This document shows, piece after piece, positions 42,402 to 54,194 of a DNA stretch of 64,000 bases (within the stretch, counting starts at the first letter, position 1; each line of letters starts with the position of its first letter). A program made the position numbers and the translations under genes. The notes beneath the pieces were generated by a model that made no database searches, was not told where the DNA came from, and saw only the letters and a program-made list of their open reading frames with translations. Source of the stretch: an uncultured Nocardioides sp. (lineage in GTDB: Bacteria; Actinomycetota; Actinomycetes; Propionibacteriales; Nocardioidaceae); NCBI RefSeq assembly GCF_947489365.1, contig NZ_CANLDB010000002.1, positions 124,001 through 188,000 of the forward strand, written 5' to 3'.

Positions 42402-43497
42402 GCCACTCACCCGCCTGCTCCACCGCGTCGGGGAGGACCTCGACGCGCCTCCCCCACCCGCCACGGCCGTGCTCGAGCGGGGTCGCGGCCTGCGGCGCCG
42501 TCGTACGGCCGTCCTCTCCGCCGGGGTGTCCGTGGCGGTCGTGGCGGTCCTGACCGGAGCGATGCTCCTGCCCGGCGGCGACACCGACAGGGCCGTCGAC
42601 CCTGTCGCTCCTTCCGGTCCCACCCTCGACGGCGTCACCTTCGCCGTGGGCAACCAGGTGTACCTCGACGGCGGCGAGAAGGTGGTCGAGATCGACGACC
42701 GTGCCGTGAAGTCGCTCTACTACAGCTCCGCCGGCGTCCTGGTCCGGCACGGGAACAACACGGCCTCGGACGGCGGCGGCCCGCAGCGCTTCACGCTCAT
42801 CAGGCCCGACGGCACGCTCAGCCCGGTCTCCGTCGAGACCGAGGAGAACGCCCACGGGGTCGACCCCGACCAGCCCTACCTGGCCTGGACCGAGGTCGTC
42901 GAGAGCGGCGTCGAGGTCGTCGTCCACGACGTCGACACCGACACCGAGGTCGCCCGACTCCCGGTCCAGGGGCGCTTCACCTGGTCCCCGCCGCCGGTGG
43001 CGCTGGACGGCGACACCGTCTACGTCGGCGGACGGCCCGGCAACGACCCCGCCCTGCTCGCCGTCGACTGGCGCACGGGCGAGGTCGCCGAGAGCGACCG
43101 GACGGCGTACTTCCCCGAGCCCAGGAAGGAGCGGACGATCGAGTACGACGGGCGACCCGCGGTCGTCGACCTCGCGAGCGGTGAGGTCCTGCACACGGCC
43201 TCGAGCCGGGACTCCTTCCTCACGCTCTCGCCCGACGGCCGACTCGTCGCCGAGTCGGGGTTCGACGAACGCGCCTTCGAGGACCTGGACGCCACGGTCG
43301 TCGACCTCGACTCAGGCGCCGAGTTCGGGATGCCGGGCAGCCAGGTCGGCTGGTCGACGAGCGGGCAGCCGTTCGTCGTCGGCGCGGACGAGGTGACGGT
43401 CTGCGACGGCACCTCGGGCGACTGCCTGACCGAGGAGCTCGACCTGGGGCGCGGGCAGCCCCAGGTGCAACTCGGCGGTCGGACCTACGAGTCCTGA
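42394..43497 (+). CDS. Membrane protein coupled to the sigma factor, putative anti-sigma or sensor
   Basis: A 367-residue single-pass protein. The cytoplasmic N-terminus of about 45 residues (PLTRLLHRVGEDLDAPPPPA, ending in RGRGLRRRR) is followed by one membrane helix (about 47-67) and an extracytoplasmic beta-rich domain of WD/propeller-like repeats. No zinc anti-sigma HxxxCxxC motif is seen, so binding to the sigma factor is assumed from gene overlap only. Similar sigma/TM-propeller pairs are common in Nocardioidaceae-like genomes. The C-terminus overlaps the 3' end of the convergent ABC ATPase gene by 13 bp. Confidence 0.75.
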   Translation: MTEPLTRLLHRVGEDLDAPPPPATAVLERGRGLRRRRTAVLSAGVSVAVVAVLTGAMLLPGGDTDRAVDPVAPSGPTLDGVTFAVGNQVYLDGGEKVVEIDDRAVKSLYYSSAGVLVRHGNNTASDGGGPQRFTLIRPDGTLSPVSVETEENAHGVDPDQPYLAWTEVVESGVEVVVHDVDTDTEVARLPVQGRFTWSPPPVALDGDTVYVGGRPGNDPALLAVDWRTGEVAESDRTAYFPEPRKERTIEYDGRPAVVDLASGEVLHTASSRDSFLTLSPDGRLVAESGFDERAFEDLDATVVDLDSGAEFGMPGSQVGWSTSGQPFVVGADEVTVCDGTSGDCLTEELDLGRGQPQVQLGGRTYES

Positions 43498-44123
43498 ACC
43501 ACGGTCCCGACCGAGGCGCCGGCGACCACCCGCTCCGCCTCCAGCACCCGGTCGCAGACCTCGCCCAGCAGCGGGGCGTCGTGGGACACCACCAGCATCC
43601 CGACGCCCCGCTCGGCGGTGACCGCCAGCAGGTCCCGCCACAGCGCGGCCTGCGTCAGCGGGTCGAGGCTGGCGGAGATCTCGTCGGCGACGAGGTAGCG
43701 CGGCGAGGCCAGCAGTGCCCGCGCGAGACTGACCCGCTGGAGCTCGCCGCCGCTGATCTCGTGGGGGAAGCGGTCGAGCCAGGACTCCTCGACCAGGCCG
43801 GGCTCGGCCTTGCCGGGCGGACCGGCCTCGGCCAGGACCTGCCCGACCCGCCAGCGGGGGTTCATCGCCGCGAACGGGTCCTGCGCGACCAGCTGCACCG
43901 GTCGGGGGCCGCCCCGGTGGGTGGCGAGGTCCCGCCGGTCCACGAGCACCCGGCCGCGCGCCGGACGCACGATCCCGCAGGCGATGCGGCCGAGCGTGGT
44001 CTTCCCGCACCCGCTGGGCCCGACGAGACCGACCACCTCGCCCGGGCCCACGGCCAGCGAGGCACCCTGCAGCAGCCAGTCGGCGCGGGGATGAGCGAAC
44101 CAGACGTCCTCCAGCTCCAGCAT
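43485..44123 (-). CDS. ABC transporter ATPase, OppF/NikE-type
   Basis: A 212-residue nucleotide-binding subunit of a peptide/nickel-type importer. Walker A is GPSGCGKTTLG, the Q-loop is LVAQDPFAAMNP, the signature is ISGGELQRVSLARALL and Walker B is YLVADEISASLD. It lacks the C-terminal oligopeptide-transporter extension and is shorter than the usual 260-330 residues. It is last in the operon SBP-permease-permease-ATPase-ATPase, and its ATG overlaps the previous stop as TGATG. Confidence 0.9.
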   Translation of the reverse strand: MLELEDVWFAHPRADWLLQGASLAVGPGEVVGLVGPSGCGKTTLGRIACGIVRPARGRVLVDRRDLATHRGGPRPVQLVAQDPFAAMNPRWRVGQVLAEAGPPGKAEPGLVEESWLDRFPHEISGGELQRVSLARALLASPRYLVADEISASLDPLTQAALWRDLLAVTAERGVGMLVVSHDAPLLGEVCDRVLEAERVVAGASVGTVVQDS

Positions 44124-44959
44124 CAGCCGACCGCACGACCGGTCCGGCCGGGGGCCGGTGCCCGGAACCCGTGGCCGGGCAGCGCCTGCCACAGGGCCCG
44201 TGTGTAGGGGTGCCCGAGCCGCGCGCCCTCCCCGGCGAAGTCCTCGACGGCGGCCTCGTCGACCGTGCGGCCGCGCTCGCACACCACCACCCGGTCGGCC
44301 ACCGTGAGTGCCCCGCGCAGCTCGTGGGTGATCAGCAGGACGCCCGCCCCGTCGTCGGCGAGGCGCCGCAGCCCGCCGAGGGCCTCGGCGACGGCCGCCG
44401 GGTGCAGGCCCGGGGTGGGCTCGTCCGCGATGACGACCGACGGCCGGCCCATCCCGGCGATCGCGCCGATCACCCGGCGGGCCATCCCCCCGGAGAGCTC
44501 GTGCGGGTGCCGTCGTACGACGGAGGGGTCGAGGTCGCGCGCCGCCAGCGCCTGGGCGGCCGCCGCCGCCGGGTCCGCCCGTCCGGCGAGGACGGCGGCC
44601 CGCCGGACCTGCGCGCCGACGGTGGCCGTCGGGTCGAGCGCGGAGGCCCCCTGCGGCAGCAGCACGACCTCCCGGCCCGCCAGCCCACGCCGGGCGGCCT
44701 GGTCCAGGTCGCGGCCGTGGTGGCGCACGACGCCGCTCGCGACGGCGTTCGGCGGCAGGATCCCGAGGACGGCCTGGCCCAGCAGGCTCTTGCCCGCCCC
44801 GCTCGCGCCGATGAGGGCGACGACCTCGCCGGCGTGCACGTCGAGATCCATGCCGAGCACCGCGTCGACGACGCGGCGGCGCAGGCCGCGCTCGTACTGG
44901 ACGAAGCTGACGCGCAGGTCCTCGACCTGCAGGACGGGGTGCTCGGGCTCGACGCTCAC
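44123..44959 (-). CDS. ABC transporter ATPase, OppD/NikD-type
   Basis: A 278-residue nucleotide-binding subunit. Walker A is GASGAGKSLLG, the signature ELSGGMARRVIGAIAG and Walker B VVIADEPTPGLHP, followed by LLITHELRGAL. The C-terminal GHPYTRALWQALPGHGF is the family-specific tail of OppD/DppD proteins. GTG 44959 overlaps the permease stop. It forms the ATPase heterodimer with the protein encoded next. Confidence 0.9.
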   Translation of the reverse strand: MSVEPEHPVLQVEDLRVSFVQYERGLRRRVVDAVLGMDLDVHAGEVVALIGASGAGKSLLGQAVLGILPPNAVASGVVRHHGRDLDQAARRGLAGREVVLLPQGASALDPTATVGAQVRRAAVLAGRADPAAAAAQALAARDLDPSVVRRHPHELSGGMARRVIGAIAGMGRPSVVIADEPTPGLHPAAVAEALGGLRRLADDGAGVLLITHELRGALTVADRVVVCERGRTVDEAAVEDFAGEGARLGHPYTRALWQALPGHGFRAPAPGRTGRAVG

Positions 44960-45843
44960 AGGTGGTGGCTCCTCGGGTCGACGAGGGCACGCGCGGACGT
45001 GCCGATCGTGTCGATGAGCTTCACGACGACCAGCAGCGCGAGGCCCGGCAGCAGCGCGAGCCACCAGTGGCCCGCCGAGAGGGAGCGCATGGACTCCGAC
45101 AGCATCACGCCGATCGCCGGCAGGCTCGGGTCGATCCCGAGGCCCAGGAACGACAGCGACGCCTCGTGGAGGATCGCGTGGGGGAACATCAGGACCGTCC
45201 CGACCGACAGCTGCGGCAGCAGGTGCGGCACGAGGTGACGGCGGGCGACGTAGGCCCGGCCGTGGCCGAGACCGCGCGAGATCGCGACGTGGTCCGAGCC
45301 TGCCACCTCCCGGGCCACCGCGGTCAGCACCAGCGTCAGCCGCGGCCAGTGGGTGACCGCGATCGCGAGGACGACCGCGGCCGTCCCGCCGCCCAGCGCG
45401 AACGTGATGAGGATCAGCAGCACGAGGTGCGGGAGGGCGAGGAACAGGTCGACGAGCCAGGTCACGACCGCCTCGCCGACCCGGCCGCCGGCCACCGCGA
45501 CGAGCGCGAGCAGCAGCGCGATCGCACCGGAGCCGAGCGCGGCCGACGTCCCGACGACCAGGCTGAGCCGGAGCCCGACGAGGGTCCTCTCCAGCACGTC
45601 GCGGCCGAGCCGGTCGGTGCCGAAGGGGTGGTCGAGCGACGGCCCGGCGTTCCGCCCGGGCAGGTCGGTGTCGCCGGCGGTCCCCGAGACGATCGCGGCG
45701 GCCACGACCACCCCGAGGACCACGAGGAGTGCCAGGCCCAGCCACGCCAGGGTCCGCGTACGGCGCCCGCGCCCCGGCAGGACGGCGTCCTCGTGCCCGG
45801 TGTCGAGGGCGAGGTCGTCGGTGGTGCGGACGAGGAGGCTCAT
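44956..45843 (-). CDS. ABC transporter permease, OppC/NikC-type
   Basis: A 295-residue inner-membrane permease. An N-terminal helix (about 32-52) precedes a periplasmic loop with HPFGTDRLGRDVLERTLVG, the conserved entry of OppC-family proteins. Five further helices follow, with the EAA loop DHVAISRGLGHGRAYVARRH. Coupled by 4-bp overlaps to both neighbours. Confidence 0.92.
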   Translation of the reverse strand: MSLLVRTTDDLALDTGHEDAVLPGRGRRTRTLAWLGLALLVVLGVVVAAAIVSGTAGDTDLPGRNAGPSLDHPFGTDRLGRDVLERTLVGLRLSLVVGTSAALGSGAIALLLALVAVAGGRVGEAVVTWLVDLFLALPHLVLLILITFALGGGTAAVVLAIAVTHWPRLTLVLTAVAREVAGSDHVAISRGLGHGRAYVARRHLVPHLLPQLSVGTVLMFPHAILHEASLSFLGLGIDPSLPAIGVMLSESMRSLSAGHWWLALLPGLALLVVVKLIDTIGTSARALVDPRSHHL

Positions 45844-46823
45844 GCGGCGAGCACCGCCGCCCGGGGGTCGACGACCCGGCCGAGCACCCGCCCGACCGCG
45901 TTGCCCGCCAGCACGATCAGTGCGGTGACCGCCGCGATCCCGAGCAGCAGCGGCACGTCCTGCCGCAGCGCCGCCTGGGTGGTCGCCTCCCCCAGGCCGG
46001 GGTAGGTGAACACCTGCTCGGCGAGCAGGGAGCCGCCGAACAGCTCACCGATGGTGGCGAACTGCAGCACGACGGCCGGTCCGGCGGCGTTGCGCAGCAC
46101 CCGGTGCAGGACCAGTCCCCACGGCGTCTCGCCCTGGGCCCGCGCGAACGCGACGTGGTCGCTGCCCAGGGCCTCGACCACGGCCTGGCGGGTGTGCAGC
46201 AGCACCGGCGAGACGCCGACCAGGCTCAGCGTGGCCGCGGGCAGCAGCAGGTGGTGCAGACGCTCGAGCATGGTCGCCTCGCCGGGCAGGGACCCCGCCG
46301 GGACCGCGCCACCGACCGGCGTCCAGCCCAGCGACACGGAGAAGAGGTAGAGCAGCAGCAGACCGACCCAGAAGGTCGGCGCGGAGGCGAGCAGGTAGGC
46401 CCACCAGCTGAGGACCCGGTCGACCCACGTGCCCGCGCGGACCCCGGCCAGGACCCCCATCGAGAATCCGAGGACGCCCGACAGGACCCAGGCGGTGGCC
46501 ATCAGCGCCAGGCTCGCGGCGGCCCGGTCGGCGAGCACCACGGCGACCGGCTCGCCGAAGATCTGGGACTGCCCCAGGTCCCCGGTCACGACGTTGCCCG
46601 CCCAGGCCCCGAACCGCTCCAGGGGCGGGTCGTCGAGGCCCCACCGGTCGACGATCTGCTCGCGCTGCTCCGGTCCGATCGCGGCGACGTCGGCGCCGAC
46701 GTACGCCTGGACCGGGTCGACCGGTGAGGCGGTCATCAGCCAGAAGGACCCGACGACGACCGCGAAGAGCAGCGAGAGGACCCGGGCCGTGCGCAGGGCG
46801 ATCCGGGCGGGCGCGCTCAGCAC
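45840..46823 (-). CDS. ABC transporter permease, OppB/NikB-type
   Basis: A 327-residue permease with six membrane helices. The periplasmic loop RWGLDDPPLERFGAWAGNVV and GDLGQSQIFGEPV, and the EAA loop DHVAFARAQGETPWGLVLHR, match OppB/DppB/NikB proteins. GTG 46823 overlaps the binding-protein stop by 7 bp. Confidence 0.92.
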   Translation of the reverse strand: MLSAPARIALRTARVLSLLFAVVVGSFWLMTASPVDPVQAYVGADVAAIGPEQREQIVDRWGLDDPPLERFGAWAGNVVTGDLGQSQIFGEPVAVVLADRAAASLALMATAWVLSGVLGFSMGVLAGVRAGTWVDRVLSWWAYLLASAPTFWVGLLLLYLFSVSLGWTPVGGAVPAGSLPGEATMLERLHHLLLPAATLSLVGVSPVLLHTRQAVVEALGSDHVAFARAQGETPWGLVLHRVLRNAAGPAVVLQFATIGELFGGSLLAEQVFTYPGLGEATTQAALRQDVPLLLGIAAVTALIVLAGNAVGRVLGRVVDPRAAVLAA

Positions 46824-48427
46824 CGCCAGGCCCACTCCGTGATGTTCGCCGTGATCGGCCAGCCGTGGCCGTGGGGCTCGACCTGCGGGGTGCCGACGTC
46901 GAGGCAGTCGTCGGTGAGGTAGGTGTGCTCGAGGTTCACGAGCCACGCCCAGGCCGCGTCGGCCGGGGCCGTGAAGCCGTCGCCCTGGGCGTCGAGCTGT
47001 GCGGCCCGCCACTCCTCGTTCGCCTCGCCCTCGTCGGTGGCCGCCATGGCGGCGTCGAGGTGCTCGTCGACCGCCGCGGAGGAGTAGAAGCCGGGGTTGT
47101 AGTACTCCACCCCCGCCTGCGACGAGTGGTACAGGTTGTACATCTCCGTCGGGTCGTGGCTGCCCCACCCGAAGAGGACCGGGTCGGTGTGCAGCCGGCG
47201 GTCGATCTCCTCCCACGACACGCCCTCGGGGACGATCTCGACACCGGCGGGCTCGACCATGTCGGCCACGGCGAGCGCCAGGCCCTGCCGCAGCGAGTCG
47301 TCGGCGGAGTACAGCAGCGGGAACGAGGCCCGGACGCCGTCCTTCTCGCGGACGCCGTCGCCGTCGGAGTCGGTCCAGCCGGCCTCCTCGAGCAGGCGGG
47401 CGGCCTCCTCGGGGTCCGCGTCCTCGATGCCGGCGTCGGGGTTCGCCCACGGCGTGGAGTCCGCGGGCCCGATGGCGGGCGAGCCGTAGCCCTCGAGGAT
47501 GCCGTCGACCAGGGCCTCCCGGTCGACCGCGACGTTGACGGCCCGGCGTACGGCGAGGTCCGCGGTGACGTCGTTGCCGATCGCCAGCCCGTCCTCGGTC
47601 TCCTCGCCGGTGTCGGGGACGGTCGGGAACACCAGCCCCCGGTTGTCCACGGACTCGACCACCGTCCAGTCCATGCCCTCGACGTCCTGGGTGGCCAGGG
47701 TCGACGGCAGCCCGGCCATGGCGACCTCGCCCGCCCGGGCGGCGGCCAGCGCGCCGTCCTCGTCGGCGAAGGAGAACACCACGCGATCGAACGCGGGAGC
47801 CTCGCCGTAGTAGTCGACGTTGCGCTCGACCACGAGCTGCTGGCCGCGCTGCCAGTCGACGAAGGTGAACGGCCCGGAGCCGACCGGGTTCGTGGCGTAG
47901 TCGTCGCCGTGTGCGTGCTCCGGGACGATGCCGAGGCTCACGAGGCGGTTCACGAAGGTGCTGCGGGGCTCGGTGAGGGTGAGCTCGACGGTGGTGTCGT
48001 CGACCGCCCTCGCCCCTTCGAGGGCGGTGACGTCCGTGAGCCCGCCCTGCTCGGAGGCGGTCTCGAAGGTGTAGGCGACGTCGTCGGCGGTGAGGGGCTC
48101 GCCGTCGCTGAAGACGACGTCGTCACGGATCTCGACCGTCCAGGTCAGGCCGTCGTCGCTGACCGACCAGTCGGTGGCGAGGTCACCCTCGACCGCGAGC
48201 TCGGCGTCGCGCCGCAGGAGGGTCGACTGGAAGAGCGGTGAGCCGTAGCGCCCCCAGCCGAGCGTGGGGTCGTAGCCCTCCTCGGACTCCCCGCCCAGGG
48301 CGAGCCGCAGCTCGGTGGGGGTCTCCCCCGGCGCCGCGGCGCCGCCGCCCACCGCCGTCTCACCGCCGCACGCGGTCAGGACCGCCATCCCCAGCACGGC
48401 CGTCGCCGTCAGTCCACCGAGCCTCAC
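46817..48427 (-). CDS. Family 5 solute-binding lipoprotein (peptide/nickel/metallophore type)
   Basis: A 536-residue extracytoplasmic binding protein that determines the specificity of the ABC importer encoded downstream. The lipobox VLTAC gives a lipidated Cys at residue 20. Family 5 features include LRDDVVFSDGEPLTADDVAY-like strand segments and NPVGSGPFTFVDWQRG. GTG 48427 is preferred over TTG 48460 because it follows an SD (GAGGGG) and gives a regular signal peptide. The C-terminus, rich in His and Trp and ending in Cys, is unusual. Peptide, nickel or metal-chelate cargo are all possible; sequence alone does not decide. Confidence 0.87.
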   Translation of the reverse strand: MRLGGLTATAVLGMAVLTACGGETAVGGGAAAPGETPTELRLALGGESEEGYDPTLGWGRYGSPLFQSTLLRRDAELAVEGDLATDWSVSDDGLTWTVEIRDDVVFSDGEPLTADDVAYTFETASEQGGLTDVTALEGARAVDDTTVELTLTEPRSTFVNRLVSLGIVPEHAHGDDYATNPVGSGPFTFVDWQRGQQLVVERNVDYYGEAPAFDRVVFSFADEDGALAAARAGEVAMAGLPSTLATQDVEGMDWTVVESVDNRGLVFPTVPDTGEETEDGLAIGNDVTADLAVRRAVNVAVDREALVDGILEGYGSPAIGPADSTPWANPDAGIEDADPEEAARLLEEAGWTDSDGDGVREKDGVRASFPLLYSADDSLRQGLALAVADMVEPAGVEIVPEGVSWEEIDRRLHTDPVLFGWGSHDPTEMYNLYHSSQAGVEYYNPGFYSSAAVDEHLDAAMAATDEGEANEEWRAAQLDAQGDGFTAPADAAWAWLVNLEHTYLTDDCLDVGTPQVEPHGHGWPITANITEWAWRC

Positions 48428-48448
48428 GCCGATCCGCCCCTCGTCCGC

Positions 48449-48469
48449 TGTTGCCACCAATGTGCAACA
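48449..48469 (-). promoter_or_regulatory. Perfect TGTTGC-N9-GCAACA dyad upstream of the ABC importer
   Basis: Perfect 6-bp arms around 9 bp lie 22 bp before the chosen start. This is a likely operator for a dimeric repressor; I cannot assign the regulator. Confidence 0.5.
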
Positions 48470-48495
48470 AGGACCCTAACCGGCAGCCGTGACGA

Positions 48496-48536
48496 CGCAC
48501 CCCTCCGACCGGGCAGGAGTGTCCGGTCGGGGTGCG
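48496..48536 (-). terminator. Stem-loop after ligA
   Basis: The arms 48496-48512 and 48523-48536 pair apart from a 2-nt bulge, 12 bp after the ligA stop on the minus strand. This separates ligA from the ABC operon. Confidence 0.7.
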
Positions 48537-48547
48537 AGCGGAGCGAC

Positions 48548-51320
<2,773 letters not shown>

Positions 51321-51557
51321 GGCTGTCCTCTCTCGGTGGTGCGGGGAGTGGTGCGGGGAGTCGTCCCGACGCCCTCCGGTGGTCACCGTGGGAGTACCCC
51401 GTGGTCTAGACCGCATCGTCACGAACGCGTCACGGATGGGTTCGCCTCCCTGGCGAGGCACCGATCGTGGTTTATCTTTCCCTCCGTCCGGCCGATCGTT
51501 GGACTCGCACGACGTTCATCCATCCAGCCCCGCTGTTGTCGAGTCACCTGGAGGACC
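51321..51557. promoter_or_regulatory. Divergent promoter region, DJ-1/PfpI gene and osmolyte ABC operon
   Basis: A 237-bp stretch. It holds a 12-bp tandem duplication (GGTGCGGGGAGT, 51338-51361), a perfect palindrome GGTCTAGACC near 51402-51411, and a relatively AT-rich TTTATCTTT around 51471-51479 that could be a -10 for the plus strand. No known riboswitch is seen. Confidence 0.45.
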
Positions 51558-51632
51558 GTGACCGTTCATCGCCCCCACCTCAGGCCCGGCGACCTGCGTG
51601 GCCACCGACCCGTTCGTGAGGTGACACCGTGA
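51558..51632 (+). CDS. 24-residue leader ORF coupled to the osmolyte permease gene
   Basis: A GTG at 51558 with a near-ideal SD (TGGAGG, 51549-51554) opens a 24-codon frame encoding an Arg/His/Pro-rich peptide (MTVHRPHLRPGDLRGHRPVR then EVTP). Its TGA overlaps the GTG of the permease gene (GTGA, 51629-51632). It may be a short leader for translational coupling or attenuation. Whether the peptide itself has a role is unknown. Confidence 0.5.
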   Translation: MTVHRPHLRPGDLRGHRPVREVTP

Positions 51633-52285
51633 CCGGGCTCCCGTTCGGCGAGTGGCTGTCCCAGAACCAGCTCGAGATCATCTTCCGCGTCCAGCAGCAC
51701 TTCCTGCTGTCCATCTACTGCGTCGGTCTCGCGGCCGCGGTCGGCCTCACGATCGCCCTGCTGACCTACCGCTACGTGACGATCCCCAACATCTCGATCG
51801 CCGTCATCGCGATCCTCTTCACCATCCCGTCGGTGGCGATGTTCGGCTTCGTCTTCTCCCTGACGGGCAACGCCCTGCTGACGCTCATCCCGGTGGTGGT
51901 GATGTACGGCCTCCTCCCGATCACGCGCAACGCGATCGTCGGGCTGCAGGCCGCCGACCCCGCCGTCATCGACGCCGCCAAGGGCATGGGGGTCGGGTCG
52001 CTGCGGATGCTGTGGCAGATCCGCTTCCCGATCGCGTGGCCCGTGATCCTCGCCGGCCTGCGGGTCTCGACCCAGCTGACCATCGGCATCCTGGCGATCG
52101 CCGCCTACGTCACCGACTTCGGGCTCGGCATCTTCGGGTTCAACGCCCTCAACAACCTGGGGTCGGTCAACACCGGCAACCAGGCCCTCGCCTGCGTGCT
52201 CTTCGTCGCCGCCGTCGCGCTCTTCTTCGACGCCGTCTTCGTCCTCGTCCGCCGCTTCACCACCCCGAGAGGTGTCCGTGTCTGA
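51629..52285 (+). CDS. Osmoprotectant ABC transporter permease (OpuBB/OpuCB type)
   Basis: A 218-residue permease with five to six membrane helices. The EAA-like loop ITRNAIVGLQAADPAVIDAA then KGMGVGSLRMLWQIRFP is typical of glycine betaine/carnitine/choline/proline permeases of the OpuB/OpuC family. It pairs with a second permease encoded two genes on. The SD GAGGTGA lies before GTG 51629. Confidence 0.93.
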   Translation: MTGLPFGEWLSQNQLEIIFRVQQHFLLSIYCVGLAAAVGLTIALLTYRYVTIPNISIAVIAILFTIPSVAMFGFVFSLTGNALLTLIPVVVMYGLLPITRNAIVGLQAADPAVIDAAKGMGVGSLRMLWQIRFPIAWPVILAGLRVSTQLTIGILAIAAYVTDFGLGIFGFNALNNLGSVNTGNQALACVLFVAAVALFFDAVFVLVRRFTTPRGVRV

Positions 52286-53306
52286 GCAGACCATCGAGAA
52301 GTCCAGCTCCGGGTCGTCGGCCGAGTCGACGTACGGGGTCCCGATCTCCCTCAAGAAGCTGACCAAGCGCTACCCCGGCACCGACCGGGCGGCCGTCGAC
52401 GCCGTCGACATGGAGATCCCCGCCGGGGAGATCGTCGTGTTCGTCGGTCCGTCGGGCTGCGGCAAGACGACGACCATGCGGATGATCAACCGGATGATCG
52501 CCCCCAGCGACGGGGTCGTGGAGATCGACGGCGAGGACGTCGCGTCCCTCAACGACACGACGCTGCGCCGGCGCATCGGCTACGTCATCCAGCAGATCGG
52601 CCTGATCCCGCACCTCACGATCGCCTCCAACGTCGCGCTGGTGCCGAAGCTCCTGGGCTGGGACAAGAAGCGCATCACCAAGCGGGTCGACGAGATGCTG
52701 ACCGTGGTCGGGCTCGACCCCGAGCAGTACCGCGACCGCTACCCCCGCCAGCTCTCCGGCGGCCAGCAGCAGCGCGTCGGGGTCGCCCGGGCGCTGGCGG
52801 CGGACCCGCCCATCATGCTGATGGACGAGCCCTTCGGCGCCGTCGACCCGATCACCCGCGGTCGCCTGCAGGAGGAGTTCCGCACCCTGCAGAAGACCCT
52901 GAAGAAGACCATCGTCTTCGTCACGCACGACTTCGACGAGGCGCTCAAGCTGGGCGACCGCATCGCCGTCCTCCGCGAGGGCTCGCAGATCGCGCAGTAC
53001 GACACCCCCGAGAACATCCTGGCGAACCCCGCCGACGACTTCGTCTCGGGCTTCATCGGCGAGGGGGCGGCGCTCAAGCGGCTGTACTTCGAGCCGGTCT
53101 CCAGCGTGACCCTCGAGCCCGCCACCGGCACGCCCAGCGACGTGTCGGTGACGCCGTCGGACAACCTGCACCACGCGCTCGACACGATGGTCGGCAAGGG
53201 TCTGTCGTCCATCCCCGTCGTCGAGGGCGGCCGGGTCACCGGCTCGGTGTCGGTGCAGGCGATCCTGGCCCGTGTCGGTCGCAGCGAGGCCGGACAGGCC
53301 CGCTGA
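52278..53306 (+). CDS. Osmoprotectant ABC transporter ATPase with CBS domain (OpuBA/OpuCA type)
   Basis: A 342-residue ATPase. Walker A is GPSGCGKTTTMRMINRM, the signature is LSGGQQQRVGVARALAADPP and Walker B IMLMDEPFGAVDP. The C-terminus (about 285-335) holds one CBS module (VTPSDNLHHALDTMVGKGLS), which in OpuA-type systems senses ionic strength. GTG 52278 is preferred to GTG 52272 because of its spacing from the GAGAGG SD. The stop overlaps the next start (TGATG). Confidence 0.93.
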   Translation: MSEQTIEKSSSGSSAESTYGVPISLKKLTKRYPGTDRAAVDAVDMEIPAGEIVVFVGPSGCGKTTTMRMINRMIAPSDGVVEIDGEDVASLNDTTLRRRIGYVIQQIGLIPHLTIASNVALVPKLLGWDKKRITKRVDEMLTVVGLDPEQYRDRYPRQLSGGQQQRVGVARALAADPPIMLMDEPFGAVDPITRGRLQEEFRTLQKTLKKTIVFVTHDFDEALKLGDRIAVLREGSQIAQYDTPENILANPADDFVSGFIGEGAALKRLYFEPVSSVTLEPATGTPSDVSVTPSDNLHHALDTMVGKGLSSIPVVEGGRVTGSVSVQAILARVGRSEAGQAR

Positions 53307-54136
53307 TGACCGACACCTTGGGTCCGCCCCCCGCCGCCCAGGCCGAGGCGACCGCCGACGACGTCGACACCTACGAGGGCACGGGCGGTGGGCCGCGTCC
53401 GACGCAAGCGCAGCGGATCGTCACGCCCCGGGACGCCGTCCTGCCGATCGTGCTCGTCCTGACCCTGGTCGCCCTCTACACCTGGGTCCAGGGCCAGACG
53501 CTGGACAACATCTCGGTCAACATCCTCGACACCGGCGCGATCATCAGCGCCACCGTCGAGCACATCTACATCGCGTTCACCATCGCCGTCCTGGTGGTGC
53601 TGATCGCGGTGCCGATGGGGGTCCTGGTCACCCGGGACAGGACCAAGTTCCTGGCCCCGATCGTGCTGGGCATCGCCAACTTCGGCCAGGCGGCGCCCAG
53701 CCTCGGGCTGCTGGCCCTGGTCGGCATCTACTACACCGGTTTCTGGGCCGTCGTCCTCATCCTGACCGGCTACGCCCTGCTGTCCGTGCTCCGCAACACC
53801 ATCGCGGGCCTGCAGCAGGTCGACAAGGGCGTCCTCGACGCCGCCAAGGGCATGGGCATGTCGCCCGTGGCCGTGCTCCTGCGGGTCGAGCTACCGCTCG
53901 CGGTCCCGATCATCGGCGCGGGGGCCCGGACCGCGCTCATCCTGGCGGTCGCCACCGTGCCGCTGGGTGCCTTCCTGAACGCCGGCGGGCTCGGTCAGCA
54001 GCTGATCGCCAGCATCAAGACCGACCGCGCCGCGGCCACGCTGGCCATCGCCGTGATCATCGCCGTTCTGGCCCTGTTCCTGGACTGGCTGGCCAGCATC
54101 CTGCAGCGCGCGGCGACCCCGCGCGGCGTCCGCTGA
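53306..54136 (+). CDS. Osmoprotectant ABC transporter permease (OpuBD/OpuCD type)
   Basis: A 276-residue second permease. A 40-residue hydrophilic N-terminus precedes six helices, and the EAA loop reads RNTIAGLQQVDKGVLDAAKG followed by MGMSPVAVLLRVELP. It forms the membrane channel with the protein encoded at 51629. Confidence 0.93.
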   Translation: MTDTLGPPPAAQAEATADDVDTYEGTGGGPRPTQAQRIVTPRDAVLPIVLVLTLVALYTWVQGQTLDNISVNILDTGAIISATVEHIYIAFTIAVLVVLIAVPMGVLVTRDRTKFLAPIVLGIANFGQAAPSLGLLALVGIYYTGFWAVVLILTGYALLSVLRNTIAGLQQVDKGVLDAAKGMGMSPVAVLLRVELPLAVPIIGAGARTALILAVATVPLGAFLNAGGLGQQLIASIKTDRAAATLAIAVIIAVLALFLDWLASILQRAATPRGVR

Positions 54137-54194
54137 GCCCTCCCGCACCGCCCGACACCGTCACCGCGTCACCACCTCGAAGGGAACCACCCTC

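Noticed and set aside
46817..48427. Firm assignment as a nickel (Nik) or oligopeptide (Opp) system
   Set aside because: Gene order is the same for several cargo classes, and no diagnostic binding residues can be confirmed by eye.
51321..51557. Known riboswitch before the osmolyte operon
   Set aside because: No conserved aptamer core is recognisable; only short repeats and a palindrome are present.
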